From Leptospira haakeii (GTDB lineage Bacteria; Spirochaetota; Leptospiria; Leptospirales; Leptospiraceae), in assembly GCF_002812045.1 (NCBI RefSeq), contig NZ_NPEG01000001.1, positions 806,001 through 870,000 on the forward strand: a stretch of DNA of 64,000 nucleotides, in the 5' to 3' direction. The notes under the pieces are model-generated. The model searched no databases. It saw nothing but the letters and a program-made list of their open reading frames with translations, and was not told the origin of the DNA. This document shows, piece by piece, positions 29,300 to 40,136 of the stretch (positions are counted from its first letter, which is position 1; the number at the start of each line of letters is the position of its first letter). Both the position numbers and the translations under genes were made by a program.

Positions 29300-29328
29300 T
29301 TGACAGTACAAGCAAATTTTTCAGACTG
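29300..29328 (+). promoter_or_regulatory. Candidate promoter for 5S rRNA
   Basis: TTGACA at 29300-29305 is a perfect -35. A -10-like AGACTG lies 17 bases later at 29323-29328, which would start transcription near 29335, in line with the inferred 5' end of the 5S gene. The weak -10 is the uncertain part. Confidence 0.55.
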
Positions 29329-29335
29329 TCCTCAG

Positions 29336-29455
<120 letters not shown>

Positions 29456-29598
29456 TGCCATTATTTATTCCATTATAGTTAATAGTGAAAGTCCGTTAAA
29501 AGAAACGGATTGACCCTCGGTTCTCCGGAAAAAATGTAAACCGGTAAGACTTACTCAGGGTCTTAAATCGCAATCTTAGTAGAGATACAGGGAACCAT
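29456..29598 (+). other. Leader region between 5S rRNA and rpmH with inverted repeats
   Basis: CCGTT-AAAAGA-AACGG (about 29493-29508) forms a small hairpin just after 5S that may aid processing. GACCCT at 29512-29517 pairs with AGGGTC at 29557-29562, enclosing a CCGG...CCGG pair. Neither is followed by a T run, so this is not a clear terminator; it could be a structured rpmH leader. The function is inferred only from the symmetry. Confidence 0.35.
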
Positions 29599-29760
29599 AT
29601 GAGAAGAACATACCAACCCAGCCGGATTAAACGTGCCCGTACCCACGGATTCCGCGCCAGAATGGCGACCGCCGGTGGAAGAAAAGTCCTTTCCCGCAGA
29701 AGAGCTAAAGGCCGTTACAAGTTGACCGTTTCTGACGAAAGAACTGGTAAAAAATTCTAA
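29599..29760 (+). CDS. rpmH: Ribosomal protein L34 (bL34)
   Basis: A 53-residue, very basic protein of the large ribosomal subunit. [18 protein letters not shown] and [20 protein letters not shown] are diagnostic of L34. GGGAACC lies just before the ATG. The C-terminus is about nine residues longer than the common 44-46, with SDERTGKKF after the core. The following rnpA frame is in the same phase, directly after the TAA, and carries no standard start codon near its 5' end. Confidence 0.97.
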   Translation: MRRTYQPSRIKRARTHGFRARMATAGGRKVLSRRRAKGRYKLTVSDERTGKKF

Positions 29761-29769
29761 CGAACCCAT

Positions 29770-30090
29770 ATAGAAGAGACACTTACATCCAAGAAGGACA
29801 TCCGGGAACTTTTTGCTTCCGGAAAAAGGGTAACCAATCCTCCTCTCACGGTGATTTATCGGGGAAACGGCCTGGAGCAAAACAGGTTCTTATATTGCCC
29901 TGAACGTTCGGTCGGTAAGGCCGTTCGCAGAAACCGGATACGGAGAAGATTAAGAGCCGCCGTGGCCGAAACGGTAGGCTTTTTTCCAAAGGGCTTCGAT
30001 ATCGCGATACTTGCGAAACCGAGCCTATTCGAAAAAGATCATACCGAACTTCTGGCTTGTTTGGGTCTACTCGCTCGTAGATTAAAATGA
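29770..30090 (+). CDS. rnpA: Ribonuclease P protein component, apparent non-standard start
   Basis: RnpA binds the RNase P RNA and helps mature tRNA 5' ends. The RNR motif ([17 protein letters not shown], about residues 52-68) and position between rpmH and yidD identify it. The conserved N-terminal helix, [17 protein letters not shown], lies upstream of the only standard start (GTG at 29851), which would delete about 27 conserved residues. Between the rpmH TAA and that GTG there is no in-frame ATG, GTG or TTG. ATA at 29770 gives [10 protein letters not shown] and fits the family; ATC at 29800 is another candidate. The stop overlaps the yidD ATG. Confidence 0.85.
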   Translation: MEETLTSKKDIRELFASGKRVTNPPLTVIYRGNGLEQNRFLYCPERSVGKAVRRNRIRRRLRAAVAETVGFFPKGFDIAILAKPSLFEKDHTELLACLGLLARRLK

Positions 30091-30314
30091 ACCGACTCGC
30101 CATCTTTCTGATCCGATTATATAAACGTTGGATCTCACCTATTCTTCCGCCTTCCTGCAGATTCCATCCTAGCTGTTCTGAATATGCAATGCAGGCTTTC
30201 CAAGAATATGATTTCTTGTCGGCGACTTATCTAAGCACTAAACGAATCTTAAAATGTAATCCACTATTCGCCGCTGGCGAAGACCCTTTACCACCCAACC
30301 CTAGAAGGAATTAG
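30087..30314 (+). CDS. yidD: Membrane protein insertion efficiency factor
   Basis: A 75-residue protein with the YidD signature [15 protein letters not shown] and an N-terminal amphipathic helix ([15 protein letters not shown]). YidD associates with the inner membrane and aids YidC-dependent insertion. It overlaps the rnpA stop by four bases and ends two bases before yidC. Confidence 0.95.
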   Translation: MNRLAIFLIRLYKRWISPILPPSCRFHPSCSEYAMQAFQEYDFLSATYLSTKRILKCNPLFAAGEDPLPPNPRRN

Positions 30315-30316
30315 GA

Positions 30317-32170
30317 ATGGAAGATAGACAAAACAGACTTTTTCTCGCGTTAATTTTATCCATGGGAGTTTGGTTCTTAGTAACCTATTACTTCAACCCG
30401 GAAGCTGGAAAACCGAAACAACAACAGAAGACAGAACAAACACCTGTTGAAAATAAGGAAAACGTAAAACAGGAAACTAAGGTCGAACCTAAACCTGTTG
30501 CAACAGTTACGAATCCTAAAGATGTAAAAACTTTTACATTCAAAACGGAAGCACATATAGTTGTTCTTTCCAGTTTAGGTGGAAGGATCGAAAAATTCTA
30601 CATCCGAAATTACAAGAATGTTGAAGGAAACGAGATCAACATCACCAGAGCTGATTTCCAAGAGATTGAAGTAGAAGGTGAGAAGATCAAGGCGATCGAA
30701 CTTTCCAGAGGAAAGGGTTTCGACTTCAACTTCTCTCATAGAAAAGAAGATGTAGCCACTTCAGAATGGAATCATCTGAATTTTAAAGCAGAAGAAAACA
30801 AAGAGGACCAAAGTATTACTTTCACTGCTACAGAGAAAGGTGTTCTTCTTAAAAAAGTATTTAGATTCTTCCCTCACGAAAATTATTTCAAAACAGAGAT
30901 CTCCATCACTAACCTTGGAAAAGATAAACTTCATTTTGGAGATCGTGAAAAACCGGCTTACTTAAGAACTTTCGGAAGTTTGGGACCTCTTCCATTAGAG
31001 AGAGAAGCGAACACTCAGGAGCTGTCTAAATTCTTCCGTGTATACAGAATGGATGGAAGCGAAAAAGACTTTGCTGACGGTGGGGACGCTTGGGGATTCT
31101 GGGAAGGAATTCGTAATTTTATCTTCGGGCATCCAAACGGAAACGAATTTTATAAAGAAGTTTGGAGCAGCGGAGAAGGTGTGGATTATATCGGATCCGG
31201 TAGCCGTTACTTCTTAGCCGCATCTGACACTTTGAATCATCCTGCAGAAGGAATTCTTTTAGATAACAGAAAGAAAAATGAAACAGGAACTATCTTAGCT
31301 TATTCTAATATCACTTTAGATCCTGGAAAAGAAGAAACCCTAGAATTCGCAAACTATGTCGGGATCAGAGAATGGGACGGGATGTTATTCAGAGATCCTA
31401 AATTGGATCCTTTCAAAAATCCTAAGTCTACTTTTATAGGTTTAAGTGCAGACCTAAACAAATCATTTAACCAAGGTATTTTCACCCCGATCCGAAACGG
31501 TATCGTTTGGTTTTTACAACAATCCTATAAATATACCATTCCAAGTTATGGTTTCGGTATTCTACTCTTTGCGTTAGTATTCAAGTTGGTCTTCTATCCT
31601 CTGAACCAGAAACAGGCAGAGGCAATGAAGAAGATGAGCGCACTTTCTCCTGAACTTAAAAAGTTAAATGAGAAGTATGCGAATGATCCGGCAAAAAAAC
31701 AAGAGAAGATGTTGGAGTTATACAAAAAGCATAATATGAATCCACTCTCTCAATTGGGCGGATGTCTTCCTATGCTGATCCAGCTTCCGATCTTCTTCGC
31801 ATTATATGTAGCGTTTGCAGATACGATCGACCTTTGGAAGTCTCCATTCCTTTGGATCTCTGATTTGAGCGAGCCTGATTTTATCTGGACTTCTCCAGCA
31901 ATCCCTTATCTCGCTGCTGCTGGACTTTCTATTAACTTATTGGTATTATTGATGGTCGGAACTCAGTTCCTCTCTATGAAACTGACTTCAGTGCAAACTG
32001 ACCCGAACCAAAAAATGATGATGTATTTAATGCCGGTAATGATGGTGTTCTTCCTTTGGAGTATGCCATCTGGACTGACATTGTATTGGACTGTGACTAA
32101 CGTCCTTTCCATTGCTCAACAGTGGGTAACCAATATTCGTAAGAAAGACGAAACCCCTGTAAAAGTGTGA
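30317..32170 (+). CDS. yidC: Membrane protein insertase YidC
   Basis: YidC inserts and folds inner-membrane proteins, alone or with SecYEG. The 617-residue protein has the Gram-negative layout: an N-terminal helix, a large periplasmic domain (about 60-370) and a C-terminal insertase core with five helices. The cytoplasmic loop [18 protein letters not shown] and [18 protein letters not shown] are diagnostic. The basic C-terminal tail is short. The ATG follows AGGAATTAGG in the yidD tail. Confidence 0.97.
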   Translation: MEDRQNRLFLALILSMGVWFLVTYYFNPEAGKPKQQQKTEQTPVENKENVKQETKVEPKPVATVTNPKDVKTFTFKTEAHIVVLSSLGGRIEKFYIRNYKNVEGNEINITRADFQEIEVEGEKIKAIELSRGKGFDFNFSHRKEDVATSEWNHLNFKAEENKEDQSITFTATEKGVLLKKVFRFFPHENYFKTEISITNLGKDKLHFGDREKPAYLRTFGSLGPLPLEREANTQELSKFFRVYRMDGSEKDFADGGDAWGFWEGIRNFIFGHPNGNEFYKEVWSSGEGVDYIGSGSRYFLAASDTLNHPAEGILLDNRKKNETGTILAYSNITLDPGKEETLEFANYVGIREWDGMLFRDPKLDPFKNPKSTFIGLSADLNKSFNQGIFTPIRNGIVWFLQQSYKYTIPSYGFGILLFALVFKLVFYPLNQKQAEAMKKMSALSPELKKLNEKYANDPAKKQEKMLELYKKHNMNPLSQLGGCLPMLIQLPIFFALYVAFADTIDLWKSPFLWISDLSEPDFIWTSPAIPYLAAAGLSINLLVLLMVGTQFLSMKLTSVQTDPNQKMMMYLMPVMMVFFLWSMPSGLTLYWTVTNVLSIAQQWVTNIRKKDETPVKV

Positions 32171-32192
32171 ATTCATATATCGAGGATACGAT

Positions 32193-32903
32193 ATGGAAAA
32201 CTATATTTTCGAAGCCGAAGGAAAAACAAAAGCCGAGGCTGAAGAGATCGCGTTAGAAACCTTAAGACTAGAACCCGGAGACATTCGTTTCGAAACTGTC
32301 GAATCCGGTAAGTCTGGATTTTTAGGTTTAACACAAAAAAAACCGGCAGTAGTTCGAGCATTTGTTACGAACTTCGATATTCCGGCTGAAAAGATCATCC
32401 ACGGAGTAGTGCTAACACTTCTCCGTAAGATGGGAGTAGAAGCGGAAGTTGTCGGAATGGGAGATGTGGATGGAAAGATCTATATAGAACTTACCAGCCG
32501 CGAATCCGGACTGATTATCGGGAAAAGAGGAGCTACTTTGGATGCTCTTCAATTTTTGGTAAACTTGATGGTAGATTCTAAGATCCGTCACGGTCGTAAG
32601 ATCGTATTGGATACTGAATCTTACAGAGACAAAAGAGAACTGTCCTTGATCAGATTGAGCAAGTCAGTAGCTTCTTCTGTAGCAAAATCTGGTAAGTCCA
32701 AATTACTTGAGCCAATGAATCCTTTCGAAAGAAGGATCGTTCACATGGCTCTACAAGAGAACGAAAAAGTTTTCACCAGATCGGAAGGAAATGGAACTTA
32801 CAAAAAAGTTCGTATCATTCCGATGAAAGACAGACACAAGTACAAAGACGTCGTCGAAAAAAGTCCTAACGGGGACTTGCTCGAGGAAGTAAACGACTAC
32901 TGA
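32193..32903 (+). CDS. jag: Jag/KhpB family RNA-binding protein
   Basis: Three expected parts are seen: an N-terminal Jag domain ([20 protein letters not shown] with the SGFLGL motif), a KH domain with [18 protein letters not shown] (about residue 108-125), and a C-terminal R3H domain containing [14 protein letters not shown]. Jag proteins bind RNA and in other bacteria partner with KhpA in envelope and division control. GAGGATA precedes the ATG. It sits between yidC and mnmE as in many bacteria. Confidence 0.93.
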   Translation: MENYIFEAEGKTKAEAEEIALETLRLEPGDIRFETVESGKSGFLGLTQKKPAVVRAFVTNFDIPAEKIIHGVVLTLLRKMGVEAEVVGMGDVDGKIYIELTSRESGLIIGKRGATLDALQFLVNLMVDSKIRHGRKIVLDTESYRDKRELSLIRLSKSVASSVAKSGKSKLLEPMNPFERRIVHMALQENEKVFTRSEGNGTYKKVRIIPMKDRHKYKDVVEKSPNGDLLEEVNDY

Positions 32904-32909
32904 TCAGTC

Positions 32910-34286
32910 GTGGCTGATACGATAGCAGCTATCTCCACAGCTTCCGGGGCCGGTGCCATTGGCATTCTTAGGTTATCCGGACCGGAAGCACTTCCTATCG
33001 CCTATAGGCATTTATCCTTTTTTGAAGGAGCCTTTCCTCTTTCTTCTATCAAACCTCGTAATGCATATACCTGTCGTTTTGTAGACGGGGAAAAAAAATT
33101 AGACCAAGTAGTTTTTATCTATTTCGCGGGGCCGAATTCTTTTACGGGGGAAGATCTATGCGAGATACACACTCACGGAAATCCGATCTTACTCAGAGAA
33201 GCTTTGGAATGTTTATTTCGTTCCGGAGCAAGACCGGCAAAACAAGGTGAGTTCACTAAAAGAGCGTTCTTAAATGGTAAAATAGATCTAAACGAAGCGG
33301 AAGCAATCGGAAGAATTATAGGGGCTCGTTCCAGATTTGAATTGGAGCTGGCCCAAAAAAATGCGTTTGGAGAAATTTCCAGACTCGCTTCGAATCTCAG
33401 AAGCCAATTAATCTCTCTTAAAGCGGAATGCGAAGCTGAGATCGATTTTTCCACAGAAGATCTTACATTTGAATCCCTCGAAGAAAGAAAAAAAAGAATT
33501 CGTTCTATTTCTGATATTTGTTCCAGCCTGCTGAAAAGATCCAGTGAGACAGAAACTCTTTTGGAAAGAAGTAGAGTTGTCTTGTACGGAGAACCGAATA
33601 CAGGCAAGTCCAGTTTGATGAATCTGATTCTAGGAAGAGATCGTTCTATTATCTCCGAAATTCCTGGAACTACTCGAGATTATATCAGTGAAGATTTTTT
33701 ACTCTCAGGAGTTCCTATCCGACTCATAGACACCGCAGGTGTTCGAGAAACCGGCGATACGATAGAGAAGATGGGAATTGAAAGAAGTGAGAAAGAATTC
33801 TCCCAAGCTGACGTAAGACTTTTTGTGATAGATGTCTCTCAGAAGAATGATTGGGACAAGTTTGCAGAAGAGAACAGATCCAAGCTAGAAGGCGCCATAG
33901 TTGCAGCAAATAAATCAGATATAAGGGATTCGAGTTGGGACCCCCAATATATCTTAAAGAAAAATTATTCCGGAACAGTCTTGGTCGAAGTTTCCTGCAA
34001 ATCGAAACAAGGATTGGATACTTTGGTCTCCGAAATTTCCTTTAAACTACAAGGTTTAGAAAGTTCAGAAGATTATGTCCTTTTGGAAGAAAGGAACAGA
34101 TTTCATTTTTCTTCTATCACTCGAAGCCTGGAGAACTGTCTGACTTTAATGGAAGAAGGCGCTCCAGCTGAGATTTACATCAAAGAAATAGATTCCGCAT
34201 TGGAACAAATCGGAGAAGTAAATGGAAGAGTGGACACCGAAGAAATTTTAGGAAGAATTTTTAGTAAATTCTGCGTTGGGAAATAA
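32910..34286 (+). CDS. mnmE: tRNA modification GTPase MnmE
   Basis: MnmE with MnmG adds the aminomethyl-type group to U34 of certain tRNAs. The N-terminal folate-binding domain begins [22 protein letters not shown]. The inserted G domain has the P loop [16 protein letters not shown] and NKSD. The C-terminal FCVGK matches the conserved C-x-GK end. Length is 458 residues. The start is GTG six bases after the jag stop. mnmG is not in the window. Confidence 0.97.
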   Translation: MADTIAAISTASGAGAIGILRLSGPEALPIAYRHLSFFEGAFPLSSIKPRNAYTCRFVDGEKKLDQVVFIYFAGPNSFTGEDLCEIHTHGNPILLREALECLFRSGARPAKQGEFTKRAFLNGKIDLNEAEAIGRIIGARSRFELELAQKNAFGEISRLASNLRSQLISLKAECEAEIDFSTEDLTFESLEERKKRIRSISDICSSLLKRSSETETLLERSRVVLYGEPNTGKSSLMNLILGRDRSIISEIPGTTRDYISEDFLLSGVPIRLIDTAGVRETGDTIEKMGIERSEKEFSQADVRLFVIDVSQKNDWDKFAEENRSKLEGAIVAANKSDIRDSSWDPQYILKKNYSGTVLVEVSCKSKQGLDTLVSEISFKLQGLESSEDYVLLEERNRFHFSSITRSLENCLTLMEEGAPAEIYIKEIDSALEQIGEVNGRVDTEEILGRIFSKFCVGK

Positions 34287-34345
34287 GCTCTTTCAGAAAT
34301 AGAATAGAACCTAGGCCCGATCGTCGAAAAATTGGTTTTATCGTT

Positions 34346-35608
34346 ATGAGAGAAAAATCCCTCGAATATCATTCCCTTCATCCAAAGGGTAAAATACAAG
34401 TTGTTCCGACAAAGCCGACTAAAGATTCATTCGACTTATCCTTAGCATACTCACCGGGAGTTGCTTATCCATGTCTGGAAATTAAAGAAAATCCCGATCT
34501 GGTGTATGAATACACCAACAAAGGAAACCTGGTCGGAATTATAACTAATGGAACCGCAATTTTAGGTCTGGGAGATATCGGACCTGCCGCAGGAAAACCT
34601 GTGATGGAAGGTAAAGCGGTACTTTTTAAAAAATTCGCTGGGATAGACGTTTTTGACATAGAAGTCGATGCAAAAGATCCAGATGATTTTATAAAAGCGG
34701 TCAAAATGCTTGAGCCAACTTTTGGTGGGATCAACTTAGAAGATATCAAGGCTCCTGAAAGTTTTTATATAGAAGAAGAACTCATTAAAGGGATGAATAT
34801 CCCGGTCTTCCACGATGACCAACATGGGACAGCGATCATCACTGTAGCAGGACTCCTGAATGCATTCGAGATCAATAAAAAACGTCCAAGCGATGTGAAG
34901 ATGGTGGTCTGCGGAGCTGGCGCTGCGGGGATCGCAATCGCAGAACTCGTCCAACATATCGGTATCCGAAAAGAACATATTTTCTTAGTAGATACAAAAG
35001 GTGTGATCCATACCGAAAGAACTGATCTAAATTCTACCAAACAAAAATACGTTCAGAAGACTAAAGCTCGAACTCTTGCAGACGTTATGCAAGATGCAGA
35101 TATTTTTGTGGGAGTTTCCGTAGCTGATATGGTAACCGAAGACATGGTAAAATCTATGGCTCCTAATCCGGTTATCTTTGCTTTGGCAAATCCAGATCCT
35201 GAAATTCCTTACGCAGTAGCTAAGAAGGTTCGCCCTGATATTATTATGGGAACTGGAAGAAGTGATATGCCGAACCAGGTGAATAACGTTTTAGGATTCC
35301 CATTTATTTTCAGAGGAGCTTTGGACGTAAGAGCTAAACATATCACTCTGGAAATGAAATTAGCAGCGGCTCGTGCTTTGGCAGAACTGGCTAGGATGGA
35401 AGTTCCGGATGCGGTCAGTCTTGCCTATGGTGGAGAGAAATTCGTATTCGGTCCTGATTATCTGATCCCAAAACCTTTTGACCAACGAGTACTATACCAT
35501 GTGGCTCCGGCAGTTGCAGAAGCAGCAGTTCAAAGTGGAACAGCAAGAAGACCATATCCAGGGCGAGAAAATTACGTTTCCTTCTTAGAAGGTTTGATGA
35601 GGTCTTAA
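34346..35608 (+). CDS. Malic enzyme (NAD(P)-dependent malate dehydrogenase, decarboxylating)
   Basis: It converts malate to pyruvate and CO2 with reduction of NAD(P), supplying NADPH or linking the TCA cycle to gluconeogenesis. Signatures are the tyrosine-containing [11 protein letters not shown], the lysine in AVLFKKFAG, metal ligands in NLEDIKAP and [11 protein letters not shown], and the dinucleotide site [15 protein letters not shown]. The 420-residue length is that of the short bacterial form without a phosphotransacetylase domain. Cofactor preference cannot be read reliably. It is separated from mnmE by about 60 bases. Confidence 0.92.
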   Translation: MREKSLEYHSLHPKGKIQVVPTKPTKDSFDLSLAYSPGVAYPCLEIKENPDLVYEYTNKGNLVGIITNGTAILGLGDIGPAAGKPVMEGKAVLFKKFAGIDVFDIEVDAKDPDDFIKAVKMLEPTFGGINLEDIKAPESFYIEEELIKGMNIPVFHDDQHGTAIITVAGLLNAFEINKKRPSDVKMVVCGAGAAGIAIAELVQHIGIRKEHIFLVDTKGVIHTERTDLNSTKQKYVQKTKARTLADVMQDADIFVGVSVADMVTEDMVKSMAPNPVIFALANPDPEIPYAVAKKVRPDIIMGTGRSDMPNQVNNVLGFPFIFRGALDVRAKHITLEMKLAAARALAELARMEVPDAVSLAYGGEKFVFGPDYLIPKPFDQRVLYHVAPAVAEAAVQSGTARRPYPGRENYVSFLEGLMRS

Positions 35609-35748
35609 TCAACTTTCGGGAATCTTTAGAATTTAACGTCTAAACCCTTAGAACTTGCTCAAGAAAGCATGTATTTGTTTCCGAAAATAATATACTAGCT
35701 CGGCTCTAACAAAAAGCCAAATCAAGATCGGAGCAAAAGGGAAGATTT

Positions 35749-37860
35749 ATGCCCGAAATGGAAAGTAATTCCACGCCCCCAGCTTCGAATCCGCTCTCGG
35801 AAGAAGGAGTTATTCCGGTAGATCGTGTCGATCTGATCCCGGAAGAAGAACTTCGTAACCTTCTTCTCCAAACAACTCCCAAAGCGATGAGGGATTTGGA
35901 TCTAATTGAGAAGGGGGTCGAGAACTTCTTCTTATTCAATTATTCTCCTTTTGCTCTCGCAAAGTTCGAACAGTTACAATTCTTAAAACCTGCAGATCTA
36001 AAATATTTTGAAGATAAGAATGGATTCGTTCTCTACCAATATCTATTCGTCTCGGAAGAAACAAAAGAATTAGGATTAGCTAATGTTGCTATCCGCCCAG
36101 CTTCCAGAAGAGCGGATCAGATCCAAAAGATTAAATCCGCTTGTTTGGCTCAGTCTGCGGCCGCGTTTTTACAATTCATTGTCCGAAGAGATATCAATCT
36201 AGCGGATAGAAGGTCTGCCGGAGAGTTAAGGGATTGGGTAATCAGACAATACCTGAATACCGATGAGAAAGGAAATCTTTTGGATTTCCAAGATTCCAGA
36301 AATCTTCCTTACTCTATGAGGAATGTTAAAACTCTTTCTGTGGAATCTTTTCTACAAAGGAATTTTAAGATCAGAGAAGATATATTGACTTCTCTAATTT
36401 CTCTATTGAGCAAAAAGCCGAACGAGATCGTAGCATTTTTATCTCAGATCAAAGCGGTTCCTGATGCGTTACTTGCATTAGAAAAAAGAGGAAGTCGTCC
36501 TCCTTTATTAAGACTTCATTTGGAGTTTCATGTTATCCAACCTTCTTTAGAAGAACTTGTGGGTGAAATTTCTATCGATAGTAAAAAACCAAACGCAAAT
36601 GAAGAGACCGAGTTAGAGATCATTTTCGAATTATTTATAGGTTTGTCTAGAAAGATCTTAATTTCCCTTCTTCCAGGAGAACAAGCTGGATGGATCAAAG
36701 CATCCGGAACGGAACAAGGCGCGGACTATTTAAGGGAATTATCTAAACACCCTGCATTCACTTCCGGAAAAACTTGGGAAGGCTCAGATATATTCTTACA
36801 AGCTTTTGATATATTATTAAGTTCCATGTCCTCTCTTTCCAGCTTAAGAAAGGAATCTCTGATTAATTTAGCTTTTAGTGATCTAGTAATTCGTGTTAGA
36901 GAATCGAAAGAGCCCCTTGTTGTAGATGCCGGTGCTTTAAAGATCAAAGATTCTTCTATCCAAGCAGCAGGTCTTATTAAAACGGAAGTTTTGGATCAGG
37001 TATTGGAAAGATTCAAAACTCGAAATGATATTCTTACCAGAGAAAAAGTGACAGGTTCAGGCCCCGGTATAGTGGCCCTCGCTTTAGAAAATGTAATTTC
37101 TTCTTTTTTAACGAATAAAGAAAGAAGGACCTCTATTCATACTTTGATCCGCAAAAACGGACAGCCTAAGGGAATTTACGCTTTTTTAAAGGATGTCACA
37201 GAAGGTGTGGATTCTGAACTTGTGATAGATGATCAGATCCGCCTTTCTAAAGCAATTGCAGATTGGGAAAAAGAAACTGAAAAACAAAGATTGAAAGCGA
37301 TCCAAGATTCCAAATCTATCTTAGTAAAACTTTTGGAATGGTTACTTGGTTTGTTCGGTGTGAATTTCTCTCCCTCCCCTTCTTCAAAAAAGGATATTGA
37401 GCCGGCAGATGAATTCCATTCTTCCAAACAAACTAAGAAGTCTTCAAGTAGCGGACCTTCTGCGGAGCCTGAAAAGGAAGCCCCTAAAAAGAAAAAGTCT
37501 TTGGGAGTATTAATGGGTCCTAAAGAGAAATCCACTTTGATCCCGGCTAAGGTCCAAAAAGCGATAGATTATGTGGACCGTAAAAATAACGGAATAATTT
37601 GGCTGGATGAAGTAGTGAATGCAAGCTCTTCTCCGGAATTCGGAAAAGACAAAGTAGCCGACCTTATGTATTATGACCAGAAGCGGAGATATATCGAGAT
37701 TCGCTCCATGAATTCTATCCGGCATGTATTTATACGGAAAGAGTTGGAATCCGATTCCGCCTGGTTGGATTCTACCTTGGAATATTTGGAGAATGTCACC
37801 GCCAAAAAACCGGAGTTTGCAGCCCTAGCGGATACTCTTCGCAAATTCCGAGACGAGTGA
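35749..37860 (+). CDS. Large soluble protein of unknown function
   Basis: About 703 residues, unrecognised. It is mainly helical, with no signal peptide or membrane span. The first 540 residues hold several hydrophobic-helix patterns, including KLLEWLLGLFGVNF near their end. A disordered Ser/Lys/Pro linker (about 545-585) separates a compact C-terminal domain of about 110 residues (VQKAIDYVDRKNNGIIWLDEVV onward). That domain has a winged-helix-like feel, but I would not assign it. GGGAAG precedes the ATG. The upstream 140 bases hold no clear element. Confidence 0.65.
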   Translation: MPEMESNSTPPASNPLSEEGVIPVDRVDLIPEEELRNLLLQTTPKAMRDLDLIEKGVENFFLFNYSPFALAKFEQLQFLKPADLKYFEDKNGFVLYQYLFVSEETKELGLANVAIRPASRRADQIQKIKSACLAQSAAAFLQFIVRRDINLADRRSAGELRDWVIRQYLNTDEKGNLLDFQDSRNLPYSMRNVKTLSVESFLQRNFKIREDILTSLISLLSKKPNEIVAFLSQIKAVPDALLALEKRGSRPPLLRLHLEFHVIQPSLEELVGEISIDSKKPNANEETELEIIFELFIGLSRKILISLLPGEQAGWIKASGTEQGADYLRELSKHPAFTSGKTWEGSDIFLQAFDILLSSMSSLSSLRKESLINLAFSDLVIRVRESKEPLVVDAGALKIKDSSIQAAGLIKTEVLDQVLERFKTRNDILTREKVTGSGPGIVALALENVISSFLTNKERRTSIHTLIRKNGQPKGIYAFLKDVTEGVDSELVIDDQIRLSKAIADWEKETEKQRLKAIQDSKSILVKLLEWLLGLFGVNFSPSPSSKKDIEPADEFHSSKQTKKSSSSGPSAEPEKEAPKKKKSLGVLMGPKEKSTLIPAKVQKAIDYVDRKNNGIIWLDEVVNASSSPEFGKDKVADLMYYDQKRRYIEIRSMNSIRHVFIRKELESDSAWLDSTLEYLENVTAKKPEFAALADTLRKFRDE

Positions 37861-37943
37861 TCACTCCAAGTTCTGATTAGGACATTCGTTCCGATCCCGG
37901 AAAATCCAACCCGATCAATTTATTACTATTGAACGGAGGATTA

Positions 37944-39338
37944 ATGAAAACTAGAATCGAAACCGACTCCATGGGAGAAATCCAGGTAGACGATTCCAAA
38001 TACTGGGGCGCTCAAACCGAAAGGTCTCTTCATCACTTTCATATCGGGAACGATCGGTTCCCAAGGGAAATGATCCGTGCTCTTGGAGTTCTTAAAAAAT
38101 CAGCGGCAATCGTAAATGGTCAGCTCGGCCTTTTGACTGATGAGAAAAAAAATCTGATCGTTCAGGCTGCAGACGAAGTGATCTCCGGAAAATTGGATGA
38201 ACATTTTCCTTTAAGCGTTTGGCAAACAGGTTCCGGAACCCAAACTAATATGAACTCCAACGAAGTGATCTCCAATCGTGCGATTGAGATTGCAGGTGGG
38301 GTAAAAGGTTCTAAAAAGCCGGTCCATCCGAATGACGATGTAAACAAGGCTCAGTCTTCTAACGATACTTTCCCAACAGCTATGCATATCGCTGCTGCGG
38401 AACAATTAGTGAACAAACTTTTGCCTGCATTAGAGCAATTGAAGAATACTTTAAAGAAGAAATCTGATGAATTTAAAGATATTATCAAGATAGGAAGGAC
38501 TCACTTACAGGACGCGACTCCTTTAACTCTTGGCCAAGAATTCTCAGGTTATGTAAAACAATTAGAGTACAATATTGAAAGAGTGAAGTCTGTTCTTCCT
38601 TCCGTATACAGATTGGCTTTAGGTGGAACTGCAGTTGGAACAGGACTGAACACTCATCCTGAATTTGCTGTAAAAGCTGCAGCTCAAATTGCTAAGGAAA
38701 CAGGGCTTCCTTTTACTTCTGCAGAGAACAAATTCGAGGCTTTAGCTGCTCATGATTCTCTGGTTGAAACTCATGGAGTACTAAAAACAATCGCTGCTTC
38801 TTTTATGAAGATCGCGAATGATGTGAGATGGTTATCTTCAGGTCCTAGATGTGGGATAGGTGAGATATCTATTCCGGAGAATGAACCAGGATCTTCTATC
38901 ATGCCTGGAAAAGTGAACCCTACTCAGTCAGAACAAATGACTATGGTAGCTTCTCAAGTGATTGCGAATGATGTTGCTGTGAATATCGGCGGTGCTTCTG
39001 GAAACTTCGAGCTGAACGTTTTCAAACCGCTGATCATCCATAATGTTCTGAATTCTATTCGTCTATTGGCGGACTCTGCAGTTTCTTTCGAAGAACATTG
39101 TGCAAGAGGGATCGAGCCGAATAAGGACAACATTAAAGAACATTTGAAGAATAGCTTGATGCTTGTGACTGCGTTAAATCCGCATATCGGTTATGATAAT
39201 GCAGCGAAGATCGCTAAAAATGCTCACAAAAAAGGAACTAGCCTGAAAGAATCGGGGATTGAACTTGGTTTATTGACTTCCGAACAATTTGACCAATGGG
39301 TACTCCCTGAAAAAATGATTTCTCCAAGTGTTGATTGA
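37944..39338 (+). CDS. fumC: Fumarate hydratase, class II
   Basis: The iron-free fumarase interconverts fumarate and malate in the TCA cycle. The signature [17 protein letters not shown] (about residue 312-328), [13 protein letters not shown] and the substrate-site GSGTQTNMN are all present. ATG at 37944 is chosen because GGAGGA sits five bases upstream; a TTG 15 bases earlier would place the ribosome site inside the gene. Length is 464 residues. A strong bidirectional terminator follows. Confidence 0.97.
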   Translation: MKTRIETDSMGEIQVDDSKYWGAQTERSLHHFHIGNDRFPREMIRALGVLKKSAAIVNGQLGLLTDEKKNLIVQAADEVISGKLDEHFPLSVWQTGSGTQTNMNSNEVISNRAIEIAGGVKGSKKPVHPNDDVNKAQSSNDTFPTAMHIAAAEQLVNKLLPALEQLKNTLKKKSDEFKDIIKIGRTHLQDATPLTLGQEFSGYVKQLEYNIERVKSVLPSVYRLALGGTAVGTGLNTHPEFAVKAAAQIAKETGLPFTSAENKFEALAAHDSLVETHGVLKTIAASFMKIANDVRWLSSGPRCGIGEISIPENEPGSSIMPGKVNPTQSEQMTMVASQVIANDVAVNIGGASGNFELNVFKPLIIHNVLNSIRLLADSAVSFEEHCARGIEPNKDNIKEHLKNSLMLVTALNPHIGYDNAAKIAKNAHKKGTSLKESGIELGLLTSEQFDQWVLPEKMISPSVD

Positions 39339-39374
39339 TTCAATCTGAAAGATCTCCACGACCTGAGGGTATAA

Positions 39375-39404
39375 AAAAAGGCAGTGTAAAAACACTGCCT
39401 TTTT
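39375..39404. terminator. Bidirectional intrinsic terminator
   Basis: AAAAAGGCAGTGT and ACACTGCCTTTTT are perfect complements around an AAAA loop. With A and T runs on opposite sides the hairpin can stop transcription of fumC on the plus strand and of loa22 on the minus strand. Confidence 0.92.
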
Positions 39405-39427
39405 AATTCGGATCGAAACCCTACTGA

Positions 39428-39988
39428 TTATTGTTGTTGAACAAATTTGAAGGTTACTCTGCGGTTTTTAGGGTCTTTTGCATCCAATCCGGAAACTGGA
39501 GAAGAAGAACCAGCACTCTTAGTAACAAGACGATTTGCAGGAATTCCTTGTTTAACTAAGGATTGTTTAACAGCTTTTGCACGAATTTCTCCGTAGAAAA
39601 CGTTTCCTTTTTTATCGCCTTCTGCTTCTTCAGGTCCTACTTGGTCAGTGTGACCAGTGATCTCGATTGCCCAAGAATCAGGAAGTTTAGAAATTCCATC
39701 TTTAAGAACAGCAATATTAACTTTTGCCCACTCGCTGAAATCTCCTGCGCTAACATCAGCTTTTTTGTAGCTGAATCCTGGACGAGTGATCCCGTCTGGA
39801 TAGCGGAAGTCTTTAATTTGATTATTGAAAGCGTCTGCAGGAGAGTCTACGTTGACGTTACGAGAAGCTGCGGAATTTTGTTCTCCAGGCTCAGGAGCCG
39901 CTTGGTCTTTGTTGTCTGCAGAAGAGCAAAGAGCTAAGGAAAAAACCGTTGCACCGATGAGCAGGATATTGAGAATTTTTTTTACCAT
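39428..39988 (-). CDS. loa22: Loa22-like OmpA-domain lipoprotein
   Basis: A 186-residue protein strongly resembling Loa22, a surface-exposed lipoprotein needed for virulence of Leptospira interrogans. The signal [21 protein letters not shown] ends in a lipobox. A low-complexity linker ([15 protein letters not shown]) follows, then [19 protein letters not shown]. The OmpA-like peptidoglycan-binding domain (about 90-183) contains [25 protein letters not shown] and [12 protein letters not shown], with the conserved Asp and Arg that hold diaminopimelate. AAGGAAGG precedes the ATG on the minus strand. Presence of the gene does not show that this organism is pathogenic, since saprophytes also carry it. 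Confidence 0.92.
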   Translation of the reverse strand: MVKKILNILLIGATVFSLALCSSADNKDQAAPEPGEQNSAASRNVNVDSPADAFNNQIKDFRYPDGITRPGFSYKKADVSAGDFSEWAKVNIAVLKDGISKLPDSWAIEITGHTDQVGPEEAEGDKKGNVFYGEIRAKAVKQSLVKQGIPANRLVTKSAGSSSPVSGLDAKDPKNRRVTFKFVQQQ

Positions 39989-40136
39989 GTTGTATTCCTT
40001 CCTTGATTAGGGTAGGGGTTTATTTCGATGAATTTATCCAAAATATACCTATTCTCGCAAAATGGGAAATCTTTTTTAGACCTCTGTGCGAAAGGGAAAC
40101 GTTTTCCCTGCTTATATATTTCTTAGGAGAACTATT

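Noticed and set aside
29846..30103. Minus-strand frame opposite rnpA
   Set aside because: The plus strand encodes a clear RnpA with RNR motif; the opposite frame has no recognisable features.
29598..34286. A replication origin near rpmH-rnpA-yidC-mnmE
   Set aside because: This cluster often lies near oriC, but no dnaA, dnaN, parAB or group of DnaA boxes is visible in the window.
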